From the NCBI RefSeq assembly GCF_900115755.1, contig NZ_FOXQ01000008.1, forward strand, positions 62,001-126,000: 64,000 nucleotides of DNA, read 5' to 3'. The notes beneath the pieces were generated by a model. That model did no database searches. It worked only from the letters and a program-made list of their open reading frames with translations, and was not told the DNA's origin. Made by a program: the position numbers and the translations under genes. This stretch comes from Parafilimonas terrae. GTDB lineage: Bacteria > Bacteroidota > Bacteroidia > Chitinophagales > Chitinophagaceae. Positions 55,863 to 63,987 of this stretch are shown here, one piece after another. How positions within the stretch are numbered: position 1 is the stretch's first letter; every line of letters begins with the position of its first letter.

Positions 55863-56153
55863 TCAGGCTTTTTTCTTAACCGCAGCTTTCTTTAAAGCCT
55901 TTGCTTTTTTATGAACAGTTTTTATTTGTAAAGGCGCTTGTTTTATTTTTTCTTCAACAGGCTTTGCCTGCTTCAAAAAATCTTTTCCATGCAAACCCTG
56001 CGTAAGCATTTTGACCGCTTTCTTTAGCCTGTTCTGAAATTCTTCTTCATTTATTAAACCTTTCAATTCGCCCAGCACAGGTGCAAGTTTAGCGGCAAGT
56101 TCTTTTCTGAATTCTCTTTTTGGATGTACAGGTTTGTCTGCAGCCCTTTTCAT
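55863..56153 (-). CDS. Small Lys/Ala-rich basic protein
   Basis: A 96-residue, very basic, helical protein. The C-terminal 30 residues are a Lys/Ala-rich tail (HKKAKALKKAAVKKKA), like histone-H1-type or nucleic-acid-binding tails. The middle (ELKGLINEEEFQNRLKKAVKMLTQGL) looks like a short folded helix bundle. Function unknown; DNA or RNA binding is likely from charge alone. Confidence 0.65.
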   Translation of the reverse strand: MKRAADKPVHPKREFRKELAAKLAPVLGELKGLINEEEFQNRLKKAVKMLTQGLHGKDFLKQAKPVEEKIKQAPLQIKTVHKKAKALKKAAVKKKA

Positions 56154-56248
56154 ATTGATTAGAATTTACATTAAATGATAATGCAAATTAATATTAGATT
56201 ACCCTTTCCAATATTAATTTTTGATATTATGGCTGCCAGGCGGGCAGA

Positions 56249-56290
56249 GTGAATAGTTAATTGTAAATACCTCACTATCACTAATTGACA
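56249..56290. repeat. Degenerate heptamer repeat
   Basis: Six units can be read in register: gtgaata-gttaatt-gtaaata-cctcact-atcacta-attgaca. Similarity between units is modest, so this may be a decayed array. Between the Lys-rich gene and the metzincin stop. Confidence 0.3.
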
Positions 56291-56308
56291 AGACACACTT
56301 AGCTTAGA

Positions 56309-58705
56309 TTAATTGTACTTGATAACCTTCTTTTTAATTACAGTCTTTCCTTTCTCGTCTGTAATCCGTAAAAAATAAACACCGGCGGAAGCGTTTTTTA
56401 TTGTGATACTAAAAGTTTGGGTAGGTGAAGTTACATCTAACCTGCCGGTTAAAACCTGTCTGCCCATAGCATCAAACAACCCATACTGGTAATATGCACC
56501 TGTAGTATTTGTGATGGTAATATTTGCAGATCCGTTCATAACCGGATTTGGCGTAACACTAACTGTGGTTTCAATGCCGGGATTTGAACCATTTGCATTG
56601 AAAGTGGCATAGAATGTGGCTTTTGTATTTCTTATTCCATCGAAATACAGAAGATATTTATGGTTCTTCTCAAGCCCGGTAATATTAATTTTTCCATCTG
56701 TATTAAATGCCTGGCAAAAAACAGGAGATGGATAAGATTGTCCTTCAGGACAGGTTTGCACATCATATAACGCAAGCCTGATACCTTGTCCTGCGCATGA
56801 GCTTAATTCAGCAGGCACCGTAGTATAATCGCTTATATCAATTTTTACTTCCGTTTCCGTGCCGGTTGAAAAAGCATAGTACACATTATTGGTAACTGAA
56901 GTGCCTGTGCCGTCGCACATAACTTGCCTGAATGAGGGATCTTTTAATTTATTGCTGGTAGCGTGCACAAGGTCAAAACTTAGGGTAGTGTTGGCTGCTA
57001 TGGGAGAAGAAGGAAAAGAGGAAGGGCATTCATCTGTGGTGAGCGCCGTAACGGATAAGGGCGCCATTTCCTGGGCATACAATCCGCAATTACCATACGT
57101 ATTGTGCTGAGGCGTTATGTCATACAAAACACCCTGGTAGGCGGAAGCATCGGGTGACCTTCTTCCTACATAATCCAGTATAGCATAATGCATAAGCTTT
57201 GATGGATTGACTGTTACATATCCGCCGCCGCCATTTTCAAAATCATCATTTATGTGCGAAAGATTTAGCGCATGGCCAAGTTCGTGCAGGATGATCATTT
57301 CCAGGTCATAAGAACTTTGTGCGGGAAAACATGGCCCGTTTTCAATAGAAAGTTCATCGCCTGTGGAAACAGCTTCATTTCTTAATACAATATCAAAGCC
57401 TGTTTTCTGGGCAATCAGTATTTGCCCGTTTTGCTGGCAGGCTGAAAACCAGCTAAAAGTGGATTCCAAAACACCATCTGCCATGTGTGCCACACCTGAA
57501 TTGGTGTTATCAAAAACTACCAGGTTCAGGCTATCATCTGCAACTTTCTGATAAGTAGTTGTATTGCCGGAAATAATATTAACGCCTGCCACTTCTTTCC
57601 AGGTTGCAAGAGCGCGTTCAAAAGCTGCCTTGGCAGGCGATTGGGAAAAGTTAATGCCTTTGCCTGCAGTGCTTGTGCTGTAGAAAATTGTATAACCTCC
57701 GCTGCCATTGGTGTTCATTAATCTTGGTTCTTTTATTACGTAATCATCATTATCGTTTTGAAAAAGCGCATCAATAACAGAAAAGAAAACTTCTAAAGGC
57801 CCGGCGCTTGTTGCGGTAGAGCCATCAGTAACAACTACCGAAAATTTGCCGGTACCGGCGCGATCCGGCACATGCAATTTTATCTGTGTGTCAGTCCACG
57901 AAATAATATAAGGAGAGTTGTAGGCAATTTCATAATCAGGGGTAGTGTTATCATTATTGGCATCTTTAAAATTAATTGCCGCACTGCCGGAAGGGTTGTT
58001 GCCAAAGCCTGAGCCATTAATTGTTAGAATGTTATTGGTCGCATCATTTATTGCTCCGCCGTGTACAGTAGTTGGTGAAAAAGAGGTTATGGCAACTGCG
58101 GTTGTGCCATTGCTTATAACAGGTCCGGTTACTTCGTCCCGGGGCGCAATGTTTGAAAAACTATTGTCAATTATTTTTTCTCTTGCGCCTGTATATTGGC
58201 TTATTAGTTTATAAAGTGTTTGCTGAATATTATCGTAAGCAGCAAAAGGGGCAAATGCTTTTTTTCGTGCTTTATCGTATTGCAAAAACCCCTGGGAACT
58301 GCTGTAAACATCAAATAGTATATTTTTTGTTTGGGGTGAACGCAGTTTGCCCGCATGCTCATACAGAAAGAACATACCTGTTTTGCCTTTATCCAATTGC
58401 AAAACGTCACTCACTTTAAGGCACCTGTTACCTACAGTGCCGCCAAGCGTTAATACCTCAATCTCTTTATCAATAACCTGGCCTTTAAAAAGTTTATAAA
58501 CATGTATTTTGTTTGAAGTATAAATAACGGTGTGTTCATCGTTCCAGAATGAATACTGTTCTGTAACTTTTCCTTCAACAATGTGCGAGGCTTTTTTTAT
58601 TTTATCTGCAAGCTCAATCTTATAAAGCTGGGCATGGGCAGTTGAAAAAGCAGTTGCAAGCAGCAGCAGCAGAATGCTCACGAAAAGTTGTTTGGTATAT
58701 TTCAT
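56309..58705 (-). CDS. T9SS-secreted metzincin metalloprotease with IPT/TIG domain
   Basis: A 798-residue exported protein. A signal peptide (1-25, ending AHAQ) is followed by an N-terminal domain and an IPT/TIG Ig-like domain (about 205-300). The zinc protease domain has HELGHALNLSH near residue 472 (HExxHxxxxxH), with a possible Met-turn in KLMHYAIL. A C-terminal type A sorting domain (about 725-798: SVTPNPVMNGS to GVYFLRITDEKGKTVIKKKV) directs T9SS export. Catalytic His and Glu are intact. The leader immediately upstream carries tandem copies of the CTKAF-type short ORF, the nearer one overlapping this ATG. Confidence 0.92.
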   Translation of the reverse strand: MKYTKQLFVSILLLLLATAFSTAHAQLYKIELADKIKKASHIVEGKVTEQYSFWNDEHTVIYTSNKIHVYKLFKGQVIDKEIEVLTLGGTVGNRCLKVSDVLQLDKGKTGMFFLYEHAGKLRSPQTKNILFDVYSSSQGFLQYDKARKKAFAPFAAYDNIQQTLYKLISQYTGAREKIIDNSFSNIAPRDEVTGPVISNGTTAVAITSFSPTTVHGGAINDATNNILTINGSGFGNNPSGSAAINFKDANNDNTTPDYEIAYNSPYIISWTDTQIKLHVPDRAGTGKFSVVVTDGSTATSAGPLEVFFSVIDALFQNDNDDYVIKEPRLMNTNGSGGYTIFYSTSTAGKGINFSQSPAKAAFERALATWKEVAGVNIISGNTTTYQKVADDSLNLVVFDNTNSGVAHMADGVLESTFSWFSACQQNGQILIAQKTGFDIVLRNEAVSTGDELSIENGPCFPAQSSYDLEMIILHELGHALNLSHINDDFENGGGGYVTVNPSKLMHYAILDYVGRRSPDASAYQGVLYDITPQHNTYGNCGLYAQEMAPLSVTALTTDECPSSFPSSPIAANTTLSFDLVHATSNKLKDPSFRQVMCDGTGTSVTNNVYYAFSTGTETEVKIDISDYTTVPAELSSCAGQGIRLALYDVQTCPEGQSYPSPVFCQAFNTDGKINITGLEKNHKYLLYFDGIRNTKATFYATFNANGSNPGIETTVSVTPNPVMNGSANITITNTTGAYYQYGLFDAMGRQVLTGRLDVTSPTQTFSITIKNASAGVYFLRITDEKGKTVIKKKVIKYN

Positions 58706-58776
58706 TCGTGCATATTTGTTTCTTCAATGGCCTCATGGAACGCCCTGGTACACATTCTCCTGTGTATGAAAAACAT
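58702..58776 (-). CDS. Short leader ORF overlapping metzincin start (copy 1)
   Basis: A 24-codon frame, MFFIHRRMCTRAFHEAIEE and on, ending in TGA that overlaps the metzincin ATG (ATGA, 58702-58705). It matches the ORF before trpE in sequence, frame and stop overlap. An inverted pair ACACA-ggagaa-TGTGT and AACGCC...GGCGTT within the unit could also fold as RNA. Confidence 0.45.
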   Translation of the reverse strand: MFFIHRRMCTRAFHEAIEETNMHE

Positions 58777-58912
58777 TTTACAATAGGCGTTTCATTTCGT
58801 GCATATTTGTTTCTTCAATGGCCTCATGGAACGCCTTGGTGCACATTCTCCTGTGTATGAAAAGCATTTTACATAGGCGTTTCATTCGTGCATATTTGTT
58901 TTTCAATGGCCA
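58703..58912. repeat. Tandem leader repeat, units of 91 and 89 bp
   Basis: Two full copies and a short third share TCGTGCATATTTGTTT...CAATGGCC (starts at 58706, 58797 and 58886). They are nearly identical, with a few substitutions and small indels. A promoter-like TACATTTG (reverse complement of 58911-58918) lies at the distal end on the minus strand, so the array is probably the transcribed leader of the metzincin gene. Confidence 0.9.
58778..58867 (-). CDS. Short leader ORF (copy 2) in tandem leader repeat
   Basis: A 29-codon frame, MLFIHRRMCTKAFHEAIEE and on, ending MKRLL and TAA just before copy 1. The CTKAFHEAIEE core is kept relative to copy 1. It keeps an open frame through the repeat junction, as expected if translation matters, but it could be a by-product of the repeat. 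Confidence 0.35.
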   Translation of the reverse strand: MLFIHRRMCTKAFHEAIEETNMHEMKRLL

Positions 58913-59040
58913 AATGTAACCTTGCTATTTTTCTGTTGTAATAGATTATTATGCCTGGTTTTATTCGCCACAATTTATACGTAATAAAAATACGACTGAA
59001 ATAAAAAATTGTTTTATGGATTCAGCAAAACTTTTGTAAT

Positions 59041-59076
59041 AAAAAAGGCTGTTTTATCAAACAGCCCTTTTTATAA
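59041..59076 (-). terminator. Terminator of the DUF3276 gene
   Basis: AAGGCTGTTT and AAACAGCCCTTTTT form a stem around TATC, with A- and T-runs on both flanks, 14 nt after the stop of the gene at 59090 (minus). Confidence 0.82.
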
Positions 59077-59089
59077 AAGAATATCTTTT

Positions 59090-59494
59090 TTACCATTTAT
59101 CCACTTCTTCGCCGGAGGAAGAAGCGCTTGGAATATCTTCTGTTTCTGCTTCAATTTCTATTTCAACCGCCGCTGTATCTTCTGCCAATGTACCATTTTC
59201 AGGATATTCATGGTTGAACGCATCAAAATCAAAATCGGGCATTAATTCTGTTTTTACATAATCAACAGCCTCATTCAATGCCTTGGTAAACTTGTTGAAA
59301 TCTTCTTTGTACAAGAATAATTTGTGCCTGTCGTAGCCGCCATCATTAAACCTTTTACGGCTTTCGGTAATTGTAAGATAGTAATCGTTACCGCGGGTAG
59401 CTCTTACATCAAAAAAATAAGTTCTTCTTTTCCCTGCTTTTATGCGTTTGCTGTAAACGCTTTCCATTTTCTTGTCGTTATTTTCGTAAGCCAC
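59090..59494 (-). CDS. DUF3276 (PUR-alpha-like) nucleic-acid-binding protein
   Basis: A 134-residue protein widespread and almost restricted to Bacteroidota. The core KMESVYSKRIKAGKRRTYFFDVRATRGNDYYLTITESRKRF followed by HKLFLYKEDFNKFTKAL is the PUR-repeat-like domain that binds single-stranded nucleic acid. The C-terminus is acidic. Role probably in RNA or DNA transactions; not established. It has its own promoter and terminator. Confidence 0.9.
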   Translation of the reverse strand: MAYENNDKKMESVYSKRIKAGKRRTYFFDVRATRGNDYYLTITESRKRFNDGGYDRHKLFLYKEDFNKFTKALNEAVDYVKTELMPDFDFDAFNHEYPENGTLAEDTAAVEIEIEAETEDIPSASSSGEEVDKW

Positions 59495-59537
59495 TTTTTC
59501 GTTTGGTTTGATGATTAATGTTTGCTTGCAAGCAGCA

Positions 59538-59567
59538 AATATAATATTGTTTTACAATTACCAAAAT
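59538..59567 (-). promoter_or_regulatory. Promoter of the DUF3276 gene
   Basis: On the minus strand TTTG (59567-59564), 18 nt, TATATTTG (59545-59538): a perfect match to the Bacteroidota consensus, about 43 nt before the ATG. Confidence 0.75.
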
Positions 59568-59618
59568 TTTGATAAACTTTTTGCATACAGTTGCTGTTTG
59601 CAATTTGAAACAAGCTAA

Positions 59619-61439
59619 TTAAACCGGTGCTTTTTCTTCGCTTAATTGCAGGTTATATAATTCCGCATAATAGCCGTCTTTCGCTAATAGTTCTGCATGT
59701 GTTCCTGCTTCGGCAATTTCGCCATTGGACAGGATTATAATCTTATCAAATTTTATGGAAAGAAAAATGCGGTGTGTAATTATAATAGTCGTTTTATTCT
59801 GGAGAAAACTGTTCAGGTTGCTTACAATTTTATGTTCCGTTTTTGCATCAACAGCGCTAAGGCAATCGTCAAACAACATTACAGGGCTTTCTTTCAGCAA
59901 TGCCCTTGCAATGGAAACACGCTGCTTTTGCCCGCCGCTTAGTGTAACACCACGTTCGCCAACCATTGTTTCATAGCCTTTATCCAACGACAATATTTCA
60001 TTGTTAACTGCAGCATATTCAGCATATTTTCCTACATCAATATCATTATTGTTATTACGTAATCCAAAACGAATATTATTATCAACCGTATCACTAAAAA
60101 GAAAAACATCCTGCGGCACATAACTTATATAATTACGCAGTGCAGGTAAAGAAGCATTACGAATATTTTTATCACCAATAAAAATTTCACCTTCATCAGG
60201 ATCATAAAAGCGCAGCAGCAATTGCGCAAGTGTTGATTTGCCGCTTCCTGTTTTGCCAAGGATCATTACTTTTTCTCCGGGCTTTACTTTAAGTGAGAAA
60301 TTATGCAAAGCCCTTATGCCTGTGTGCGGATACGTAAAGGTTACATTTTTAAAAACAATGCTTCCGCTGAACGTTTCACCTGCATTATTTTTTACAGGAT
60401 CTGTAACCAGTGGCTTTGTATCTAAAAATTCATTAATTCTTTTTTGTGAAGCCGCAGCCCTTTGTACCATGCTGGCAACACTGCCAATAGCACTCACAGG
60501 AAACATGAGCATGTTTATATAAATAACAAACTCTACAATAATGCCCACTTTATCAGGATTGGTTAACGCCATTTTGCTTCCGATGAGAATGGTAAGCAGT
60601 GTGCTTAAACCAACCAGCAATGTCATGCTTGGAAAATAAATAGCTTCCACTTTGGCAAGGCTCACAGCATTTTTTCTGTAAGCTTCGCTGTTTTTACTGA
60701 AGAACCCAAGCATAGCTTTTTCCTGAACAAAAGATTTTATTACACGTATGCCCGAATAAGATTCCTGGGCATTGGTTGTAAGGTCTGAAAGCAAAGCCTG
60801 CACCCGCTCACTTTTCTTATGAATGATAGTATTTACAAAATAAATAGTAATAGCCAGCAGGGGCAGGGGCGCTACTACAACCAGCGTTAAATGAAAATCT
60901 TTACGCAGCATGTTTACCAGGCAAAGTGTAATAAGCGCCAGCAGGTTTACCGTGTACATAACGGCAGGCCCGCAATACATTCTTACGCGGCTTACGTCTT
61001 CAGCAATGCGGTTCATCATATCGCCGGTACTGTGAGTTTTAAAGAAACCCATATCAAGCTGCTGGTAATGATTATATATGGCATTTTTCAGATCATATTC
61101 AATATAACGGCTCATAACAATAAGGGTTTGCCGCATAAGAAACATAAATATGCCACGTAATAAAGCAAGCAGCAGGATTACGATACTGCTTATTAAAACA
61201 ATTTTGCTGAAACTAAAATCCCGCAACCAGTTAATCAACGCTAGTACAGAAGCGGAATAATTTTCGGTTGTTTTGCCAGGCTGACCGGAAATATATTGCT
61301 GCACCTGGCTCACAACATAGCCTGTAACTTCAGGTGCCATCACCGTAAAATAGTTGGACAATACAACGAAGAAGATACCCGCCAGTAAACGAACCCTGTA
61401 CTTCCAGAAATATTTATTTAAAGCTGCAAGATGTTTCAT
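59619..61439 (-). CDS. ABC exporter, fused permease and ATPase (MsbA/MdlB-like)
   Basis: A 606-residue half-transporter. Six transmembrane helices span about 15-310, followed by an ATPase with Walker A MILGKTGSGKST, signature TLSGGQKQRVSIARALL, Walker B SPVMLFDDCLSAVD and H-loop IIITHR. It works as a homo- or heterodimer exporting lipids, drugs or peptides; substrate unknown. A TACCTTTG box (reverse complement of 61450-61457) lies 10 nt upstream of the ATG. Confidence 0.92.
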   Translation of the reverse strand: MKHLAALNKYFWKYRVRLLAGIFFVVLSNYFTVMAPEVTGYVVSQVQQYISGQPGKTTENYSASVLALINWLRDFSFSKIVLISSIVILLLALLRGIFMFLMRQTLIVMSRYIEYDLKNAIYNHYQQLDMGFFKTHSTGDMMNRIAEDVSRVRMYCGPAVMYTVNLLALITLCLVNMLRKDFHLTLVVVAPLPLLAITIYFVNTIIHKKSERVQALLSDLTTNAQESYSGIRVIKSFVQEKAMLGFFSKNSEAYRKNAVSLAKVEAIYFPSMTLLVGLSTLLTILIGSKMALTNPDKVGIIVEFVIYINMLMFPVSAIGSVASMVQRAAASQKRINEFLDTKPLVTDPVKNNAGETFSGSIVFKNVTFTYPHTGIRALHNFSLKVKPGEKVMILGKTGSGKSTLAQLLLRFYDPDEGEIFIGDKNIRNASLPALRNYISYVPQDVFLFSDTVDNNIRFGLRNNNNDIDVGKYAEYAAVNNEILSLDKGYETMVGERGVTLSGGQKQRVSIARALLKESPVMLFDDCLSAVDAKTEHKIVSNLNSFLQNKTTIIITHRIFLSIKFDKIIILSNGEIAEAGTHAELLAKDGYYAELYNLQLSEEKAPV

Positions 61440-61532
61440 TTAAAATGGGCAAAGGTAGGCGATAGATATTTTTTGAATGCATGAAGATGTTTTCGGTATT
61501 CAAAGCATTTCATAAAATGGTTATACATTTTT

Positions 61533-61562
61533 TTTGCTGATAAGATTCGCATCTTATATTTG
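61533..61562 (+). promoter_or_regulatory. tRNA-Ser promoter
   Basis: TTTG (61533-61536), 18 nt, TATATTTG (61555-61562): perfect consensus, ending 4 nt before the tRNA 5' end. Confidence 0.8.
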
Positions 61563-61566
61563 CGCC

Positions 61567-61651
61567 GGAGGGATGTCAGAGCGGTTTAATGAGGCGGTCT
61601 TGAAAACCGTTGACTGTAACAGGTCCGGGGGTTCGAATCCCTCTCCCTCCG
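61567..61651 (+). tRNA. tRNA-Ser (anticodon TGA)
   Basis: The acceptor stem GGAGGGA (61567-61573) pairs with TCCCTCC (61644-61650). The anticodon loop CTTGAAA gives TGA. The long variable arm typical of serine tRNAs lies before the T-loop GGTTCGAATCC, with G as discriminator. CCA is not encoded (GCAA follows). Its 3' end faces an integrase gene 414 nt away, the usual arrangement for tRNA-targeted elements. Confidence 0.95.
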
Positions 61652-62065
61652 CAAGGTCAAATTGAAGCAATAAAAACACTTCAATAAAGTACTTCAAAAA
61701 AGTTGTGGCAATTTTGTGGCAATTCATTTTTTGAAGGAAAAGAAATCAATGTTGACGCGGGGTTTCAAGAGAAAGGTTCATATCCCGCTCTCTCCGCCAA
61801 ACAAAAATTTCAAAGTCCTTAAAGTATCTTAAAGGCGCATAAAACCTGCAAATTTTGTGATTTGCAGGTTTTTTATTTGTACCTGTATCTTCAAAATTTG
61901 CAAAAACGCTCAAAGTTTCTGTGGCAATTTCGTGGCAATCTTAAAATTTGAAAAAAATTGCCACAAATAATGATTTAATCAATTGATTATCAACAAGTAA
62001 AGCACATTAACGACTTGATTTAAAGACTCTATAATTCGACATTTAATCATCTTAAAAGTTGAATT
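61652..62065. other. Left end of integrated element: att remnant and possible integrase arm sites
   Basis: Non-coding. GGTTCATATCCCGCTCTCTC (continuing CGCC, 61775-61798) resembles the 3' half of a serine tRNA and may be a remnant att site. TGTGGCAATTTTGTGGCAAT (61704-61723) and TGTGGCAATTTCGTGGCAAT (61920-61939) are near-identical direct repeats, each an internal repeat of GTGGCAAT. ATTGCCACA at 61957-61965 is an inverted copy. These look like arm-type binding sites for the integrase. A hairpin lies between them. Confidence 0.6.
61841..61876 (+). terminator. Terminator-like hairpin inside the element end
   Basis: AAAACCTGCAAA (61841-61852) pairs perfectly with TTTGCAGGTTTT (61861-61872) around 8 nt, followed by TTATTT. 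It could stop read-through from the tRNA into the element. Confidence 0.8.
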
Positions 62066-63433
62066 ATGTTGGAGAGTAGTTTTGGACTTACATTCTTCCT
62101 TAAGAGTCCGCAGAAAAAAATAACCACACACAGGAAGACAGACATAAGATATGTCTACATGAGAATTACAGTTGATGGTATTCCTAAAGAAACATCCACT
62201 AAACGCAAATGGGATGCTAACCGCTGGGATCAAAAGACAGAAAGAGCGACCGGAAATAAAGAAGATGCACGCGCCTTGAATTTTTTTCTGGATTCAATGG
62301 TAATGAAAGTGCATCAATGCAAAAGTGACCTTATATACAACGAGCAGACGATTACTACTCAAAAGATCATGGATTATGTTTTGGGCAGAATTGCACCAAA
62401 AGCAAAAGTTCTGGAGGAATTTCAATTGCACAATGATGAAATGTTGGCATTGGTGCCAAAAGAGTATGCGAAAGGTACACATGAACGATTTGTGACTGCG
62501 CGTTCACATGTTGGGGAGTTTATCAAATTCAAGTATCACGTTGATGATATGGAATTCAGGGAATTGAGTTATGAATTTATCAAGGATTATGAGTTCTATT
62601 TGAAAACTGTAAGGAAATGCAGTAATAACACTACCTTAAAATACATATCGAATTTCAAGAAAATCGTTCTTAGGGCAATCGATAAAGAAATCATAACTAC
62701 CGATCCATTCAAAAGGTTCAGAGGTAAAAAAACAAAGCTTATGAAAAAACCCCTGAGCAGGCAGCAGTTAACTATTCTTGAAAATCATCAATTCTCAACC
62801 CCTCGTTTGGCAACAGTCAGAGATATTTTCATATTTCAATGTTATACAGGCCTTGCTTATATTGATGCATTTAATTTAAAGAAATCGGATATAAAAACAG
62901 GTATTGACGGAGAGCAATGGATCATTTCGGCAAGACAAAAAACAGGCAGTCCTATTAATATACCTCTGTTGCCAAAAGCAGTGGAAATCATGGAAAAATA
63001 TAGGTGTCATCCTATATGTCTAAAACGAGGTTCGGTACTGCCAGTGAGTTCCAATCAAAAAATGAATGAATACCTGAAAGAAATTGCGGACTTGTGTCAA
63101 CTGGATTGTACACTTAATACGCACAAAGCAAGACGTACATTTGGCAGTACTGTAACATTAAATAACCATGTACCTATCCATGTTGTAAAAGAAATGCTCG
63201 GCCATCATTCTGTTAAGCAGACAGAGCAATATGCACTCACAGAAGAACAGGCTATAGGCCGGGAAATGCAGGAATTGAAGAACAGGCTGAACAAAAAGGA
63301 AATTAACAATCCTAATCTTTCATCGGATAAAATTTTAAGACTTGAAGCGGAGATACAAGAATTAAAAAAGCAGCTTGCCAAGCAAAATAGTGACCAATCT
63401 TCATTTCCCGATCAATACACAAGTGTTGCATAA
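62066..63433 (+). CDS. Tyrosine recombinase / integrase of Bacteroidota mobile element
   Basis: A 455-residue site-specific recombinase. An N-terminal arm-DNA-binding domain (about 1-90, RYVYMRITVDGIPKETSTKRKWD) is followed by a SAM-like core-binding domain (about 115-215) and a catalytic domain. The box-I Arg is absent: the motif reads CYTGLAYIDAFNL, as in IntDOT-like enzymes. Box II is present as HKARRTFGS, with LGHHS and the nucleophile Tyr in QTEQYAL. A coiled coil forms the C-terminus. It lies just inside the tRNA-Ser gene and most likely integrates the element there. Confidence 0.93.
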   Translation: MLESSFGLTFFLKSPQKKITTHRKTDIRYVYMRITVDGIPKETSTKRKWDANRWDQKTERATGNKEDARALNFFLDSMVMKVHQCKSDLIYNEQTITTQKIMDYVLGRIAPKAKVLEEFQLHNDEMLALVPKEYAKGTHERFVTARSHVGEFIKFKYHVDDMEFRELSYEFIKDYEFYLKTVRKCSNNTTLKYISNFKKIVLRAIDKEIITTDPFKRFRGKKTKLMKKPLSRQQLTILENHQFSTPRLATVRDIFIFQCYTGLAYIDAFNLKKSDIKTGIDGEQWIISARQKTGSPINIPLLPKAVEIMEKYRCHPICLKRGSVLPVSSNQKMNEYLKEIADLCQLDCTLNTHKARRTFGSTVTLNNHVPIHVVKEMLGHHSVKQTEQYALTEEQAIGREMQELKNRLNKKEINNPNLSSDKILRLEAEIQELKKQLAKQNSDQSSFPDQYTSVA

Positions 63434-63444
63434 AGAGAAAATAT

Positions 63445-63476
63445 TAAGACCATAATGATTACACATTATGGTCTTA
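63445..63476. terminator. Bidirectional terminator after the integrase
   Basis: TAAGACCATAATG (63445-63457) pairs perfectly with CATTATGGTCTTA (63464-63476), 13 bp with a 6-nt loop. It lies between the convergent integrase and the small minus-strand gene, touching the latter's stop. Confidence 0.85.
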
Positions 63477-63755
63477 TACTAAAATTTCAATTTCACTTTT
63501 GTAACCCGGATGATACGACGGTGTATATTTTATATATCCCATTTGTTGCAAGTCCTTAAAATATTTGTGATACGTTGGTAAAGTAGCTATGTGTGACAGT
63601 GACATGATCTTACTTCTGCTCACCTTAATTGTTTTTCTCTGACCTTGCCGGTAACCTAAATACAGGATAGCAGTTAATATAGCGAAGTGCCAAACCGTCA
63701 ACCTCTGGTCCTTTTCAAATAAGGATAGATATATTGATAATTCTGCCAGGCTCAT
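63474..63755 (-). CDS. Small mobile-element protein, possible winged-helix regulator
   Basis: A 93-residue basic protein with no name I can support. WHFAILTAILYLGYRQGQRKTIKVSRSKIMSLSHIATLPTYHKYFKDLQQMGYIKY reads like a winged-helix DNA-binding fold (helix, recognition region, then a wing with YTPSYHPGYKSEIEI). Such genes are common beside integrases in Bacteroidota elements. It lies 10 nt after the HTH gene upstream, so the two are co-transcribed. Confidence 0.65.
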   Translation of the reverse strand: MSLAELSIYLSLFEKDQRLTVWHFAILTAILYLGYRQGQRKTIKVSRSKIMSLSHIATLPTYHKYFKDLQQMGYIKYTPSYHPGYKSEIEILV

Positions 63756-63765
63756 TGCTTATAAG

Positions 63766-63987
63766 TTACTCATTGAACAAAGCCTGCAAATCGCTCTTGT
63801 TATAGTAATAAGAACCAAGAATCTTCTTGTAACGAACCTTTCCTGTTATCCTCAAATTCTGCAACGAACCTGCAGACATATCCATTAGCTTTCGCACAGC
63901 TTTGCTCTTTAACCATTCAGGATGCATGCCCTGGTTTTCGCAAGTAATCTTTTCAAGCAATTTTTGTATGTCATTCATCAAAAGCAT
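63766..63987 (-). CDS. Small helix-turn-helix (excisionase-like) DNA-binding protein
   Basis: A 73-residue protein whose C-terminal half, WLKSKAVRKLMDMSAGSLQN followed by LRITGKVRYKKILGSYYYNKSDLQALF, matches the HTH_17/excisionase-like family found next to Bacteroidota integrases. It probably controls excision or transcription of the element. The initiator is uncertain: ATG 63987, or the Met three codons later. Confidence 0.75.
   Translation of the reverse strand: MLLMNDIQKLLEKITCENQGMHPEWLKSKAVRKLMDMSAGSLQNLRITGKVRYKKILGSYYYNKSDLQALFNE

Larger units (their letters stand above)
58706..59089. other. Intergenic region holding leader repeats and a terminator
   Basis: The proximal half is the tandem leader repeat (58703-58912). 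The distal part (58920-59040) is plain A+T-rich sequence with no further order, followed by the terminator of the DUF3276 gene. Confidence 0.7.

Noticed and set aside
58642-58860. 72-residue plus-strand frame across the leader repeat
   Set aside because: Antisense to the metzincin start and to the leader repeat; its internal repetition only reflects the DNA repeat.
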